The notes under the pieces were generated by a model. That model was not told the origin of the DNA. It saw only the letters and a program-made list of their open reading frames with translations, and ran no database searches. This document shows, one piece after another, positions 61,848-64,000 of a stretch of 64,000 nucleotides of DNA (position 1 is the first letter of the stretch; every line of letters starts with the position of its first letter). Source of the stretch: Pseudovibrio sp. JCM 19062 (GTDB lineage Bacteria; Pseudomonadota; Alphaproteobacteria; Rhizobiales; Stappiaceae); the NCBI GenBank assembly GCA_001310715.1, contig BAXV01000010.1, forward strand, positions 1 through 64,000, in the 5' to 3' direction. Both the position numbers and the translations under genes were made by a program.

Positions 61848-63502
61848 TCACGCTGCAAGCTCTCCTGCAAGTGCTTTCGCAATCAGGCTTCGCGTTTCCG
61901 GAATACCGTAAAGTGCGATAAAGGACCCAAAGCGTGGACCCTTCTCCTGACCCAGAAGTACTTGATAAATCGCAGAAAAGAAGTTCTGCGCGACACCAGG
62001 ACGTCCGTCAGGACCCGGCTTTGCGGTGTTCTGGTAACGCTCAATATTGCGACCAATGTCGTAAATTGCGTTTTGGATATCACCACCATCTGTGTCTGCA
62101 GGCAAGCCAGCAAGCACCTCATCCAGCTTGGTGAGCATCTCAGTCTCGACTTCATCCGGCGCTCTGAACTTCTTCGTCGGTTTCACAAAGTCGTCGTAGT
62201 AGCGGATTGCGTAGCCAACCAACTCGTCCAGCATCTTGTGGGTCTGCGGAGATGAGCCGGAGCATAGCGGGAAATGAATGCCCACAGAACGTCCTTGTTG
62301 ACCGCATTGGATGCAGACACCAGATTGAGCAGCATTGCGAACTGGATTGGCATCTCTTCCTTCGGCGGGTTGCCGTAATGGATGTGCCAAACCGGGTTCA
62401 TCAGCTTCTGAGCTGGATCCATGTTCTCGAACTTGGACAGGAAGGTGCAGTACTCATCAACCGCTTTCGGGATGACGTCAAAGTACAGTTTCTTCGCAGT
62501 CTTAGGCTTTTGGAAGTTGAACAGAGACAGGCTCTCCTGCGAGGCGTAGTTCAACCACTCTTCCATCGTCAGGCCGTTGCCTTTGGACTTGGAGATTTTC
62601 TGGCCTTTTTCATCCAGGAAAAGCTCATAGTTGAAGCCTTCCGGAGCAGGAGCACCCAGAGCCTTACAGATCTTGCCAGACAGGTTCACACTGTCGATGA
62701 GGTCTTTACCAGCCATCTCATAATCAATGCCCAGCGCATACCAGCGCAGCGCCCAGTCGGCTTTCCACTGGCATTTGACGTGACCACCGGTGACTGGCAG
62801 TTCAACGCGCTCTTCTGTTTCCGGGTCAAGGTAGGTCACAGTGCCTTTTTCGACATTGCGGTCCACCATTGGCACCTGCAAAACAATGCCAGTGCGCGGA
62901 CATACTGGCAGGAATGGAGAATACGTGGCCTGACGCTCTTCCCCCAGAGTGAGGATGATCGCCATGATCTTGTCGTAGACTTCCAACATGCGCAGGAGGC
63001 TTTGTCGAACACACCTGACTTATAATAATCGGTGGAGGACACGAACTCGTACTCAAAGCCGAACTTATCGAGGAATGCCATGAGCTTTGCGTTATTGGCC
63101 GCTGCAAAGCTCGGGTACTCGTTGGAGAACGGATCGGGCACGCTGGTCAGGGGCTTGCCAAGGAATGACGCCATCATGTCCTGATTGGGCACGTTGGTTG
63201 GCACCTTGCGGAAGCCGTCCATATCATCAGAGAAGCAGATCAGCTTGGTCGGGATCTTGTCCTGCGTGAGCAGCCGGAAGGCGGTGCGGACCATGGTGTA
63301 CGTGCAACTTCGCCAAAGGTGCCCATGTGAGGCAGACTGATGGACCATAGCCGGTCTGGAACAAGACCGGCCCGGTCTTGGGTTTCTTCTCCAGCCGTTT
63401 AACCAGTTTGCGCGCTTCTTCAAACGGCCAGGCTTTAGATACCTGTGCCGCCTCGATAAGTTCTGGGCTGAGATCGAGTTGAGGCAAACTGTTCGTAGAC
63501 AT
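61848..63502 (-). CDS. lysK: Lysyl-tRNA synthetase, class I
   Basis: About 550 codons of the archaeal/alphaproteobacterial class I LysRS. The N-terminus is [20 protein letters not shown]; the HIGH-like region is at the frame breaks near 63300-63345, before [36 protein letters not shown] and the KMSKS-like loop [17 protein letters not shown] follow. Further breaks near 62995 and 62260. Charges tRNA-Lys in the cytosol; no class II lysS is seen in the window. C-terminal anticodon-binding helices end in [12 protein letters not shown]. Confidence 0.93.
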
Positions 63503-63757
63503 GGATTTTGAGATCCGTAATTGGAGATAAAACTGTGGTTGAGTTTGGCTTTCTGCGGCGGGATTTGATGCCGGAAAGCTGCGCGAACTTATGTAAAACT
63601 TGCGCCCACGTCAATGCAAGTTCTCGGGTTTTCGGCGCTACCCCCTTGTATGAGGCATTAACAACTTACCTTTGCAGTCATTAAGCGCTGCCAGACGATT
63701 TGGCAGAGTAGAATTTAAAGACAAACCAAGAAGCAAAGCTATTTGCTGTGGGGAGAT

Positions 63758-64000
63758 ATGGGTACACTAGATAGATTACTGAGCGTAGAAGAAGCTCTGA
63801 TTCATGTGATGGTGATGGTTTCGGCCGCTGATAATGCGATGAGCGATGCAGAGCTTCGCCAGCTTGGCGATATTGTGGGCATTCTTCCTGTCTTCAAAGA
63901 CTTTGACGACAATAATCTGATCAAGATTACCCAGCAGTGCGCCGAACGCCTCTCTGGCGAAAACGGCATGAACAAAACGCTGGAACTTGTGGCGGACTCC
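63758..64000 (+). CDS. TerB-like domain protein (cut by window end)
   Basis: First 81 codons of a gene running off the window. MGTLDRLLSVEEALIHVMVMVSAADNAMSDAELRQLGDIVG is the TerB-type start (acidic helix with D-x-x-M-S-x-x-E). Family members are cytosolic, often linked to tellurite or membrane stress. GGGGAG lies just before the ATG. The 255-base gap before it holds the divergent lysK promoter and nothing else recognised. Confidence 0.75.
   Translation, partial: MGTLDRLLSVEEALIHVMVMVSAADNAMSDAELRQLGDIVGILPVFKDFDDNNLIKITQQCAERLSGENGMNKTLELVADS

Overview
The window looks like a chromosomal segment of a marine-type alphaproteobacterium with moderate GC. Gene content fits the Pseudovibrio/Stappiaceae neighbourhood, but this is inferred from family content and not proven. 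Pointers are the glycine (C4-pathway) ALA synthase, a FixL/FixJ/FixK oxygen cascade beside a complete ccoNOQP-ccoGHIS locus, a class I lysyl-tRNA synthetase, a PodJ-like Sel1/peptidoglycan-binding giant, and many rhizobial-type small families (DUF952, DUF6460, TIGR02186). I see no phage, IS element, CRISPR array or rRNA.

Sequence quality dominates the reading. Almost every long gene is broken by one or more +1/-1 frame changes, roughly sixty by eye or about one per kb. Wherever I could reconstruct the local codons, one base is missing. The protein on both sides is otherwise well conserved, and paralogous decay is absent. I therefore annotate whole genes across the shifts as CDS and say where the frame breaks. 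They look like assembly or read deletions rather than pseudogenes.

Layout. 1-130: tandem tRNA-Thr(GGT). 647-3050: small protein, CheY-like regulator, hemA. 3143-11332: microaerobic cbb3 oxidase (ccoNOQP) and its assembly genes (ccoGHIS), headed by an FNR/FixK box. 11590-17641: AbrB-type membrane protein, hemN with its own FNR/FixK box, fixK, an orphan receiver, fixJ, fixL. Together these make a coherent low-oxygen regulon: heme synthesis, high-affinity oxidase, and an O2-sensing cascade with likely feedback.

18175-25815: unknown protein, a CrbS-type transporter-histidine kinase and CrbR-type LuxR regulator, then a DUF4212/SSS symporter pair, plausibly an acetate or short carboxylate uptake module. 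25963-35646: small membrane protein, YjbQ, esterase, thioesterase, NTF2-like protein, ligase-associated Lhr helicase plus PdeM phosphoesterase, TIGR02186 plus TauE/SafE exporter. 35806-40412: PodJ-like polar/cell-envelope protein of about 1,500 residues.

40888-49184: fatty/branched acyl-CoA oxidation block (MerR regulator, ABM and NIPSNAP proteins, ArsR regulator, acyl-CoA dehydrogenase, GST, thiolase, FadJ-like multifunctional enzyme) with an operator-like palindrome before the dehydrogenase. 49285-49386: large palindromic intergenic repeat. 49530-64000: mixed housekeeping and accessory genes: GNAT, TetR, histone-deacetylase-like protein, COG4315 protein, MATE pump, quinone-type oxidoreductase and WrbA sharing an upstream motif, pyrD, DUF952, S24-type regulator, SNase-like protein, ChaA antiporter, SGNH hydrolase, lysK and the start of a TerB-like gene.
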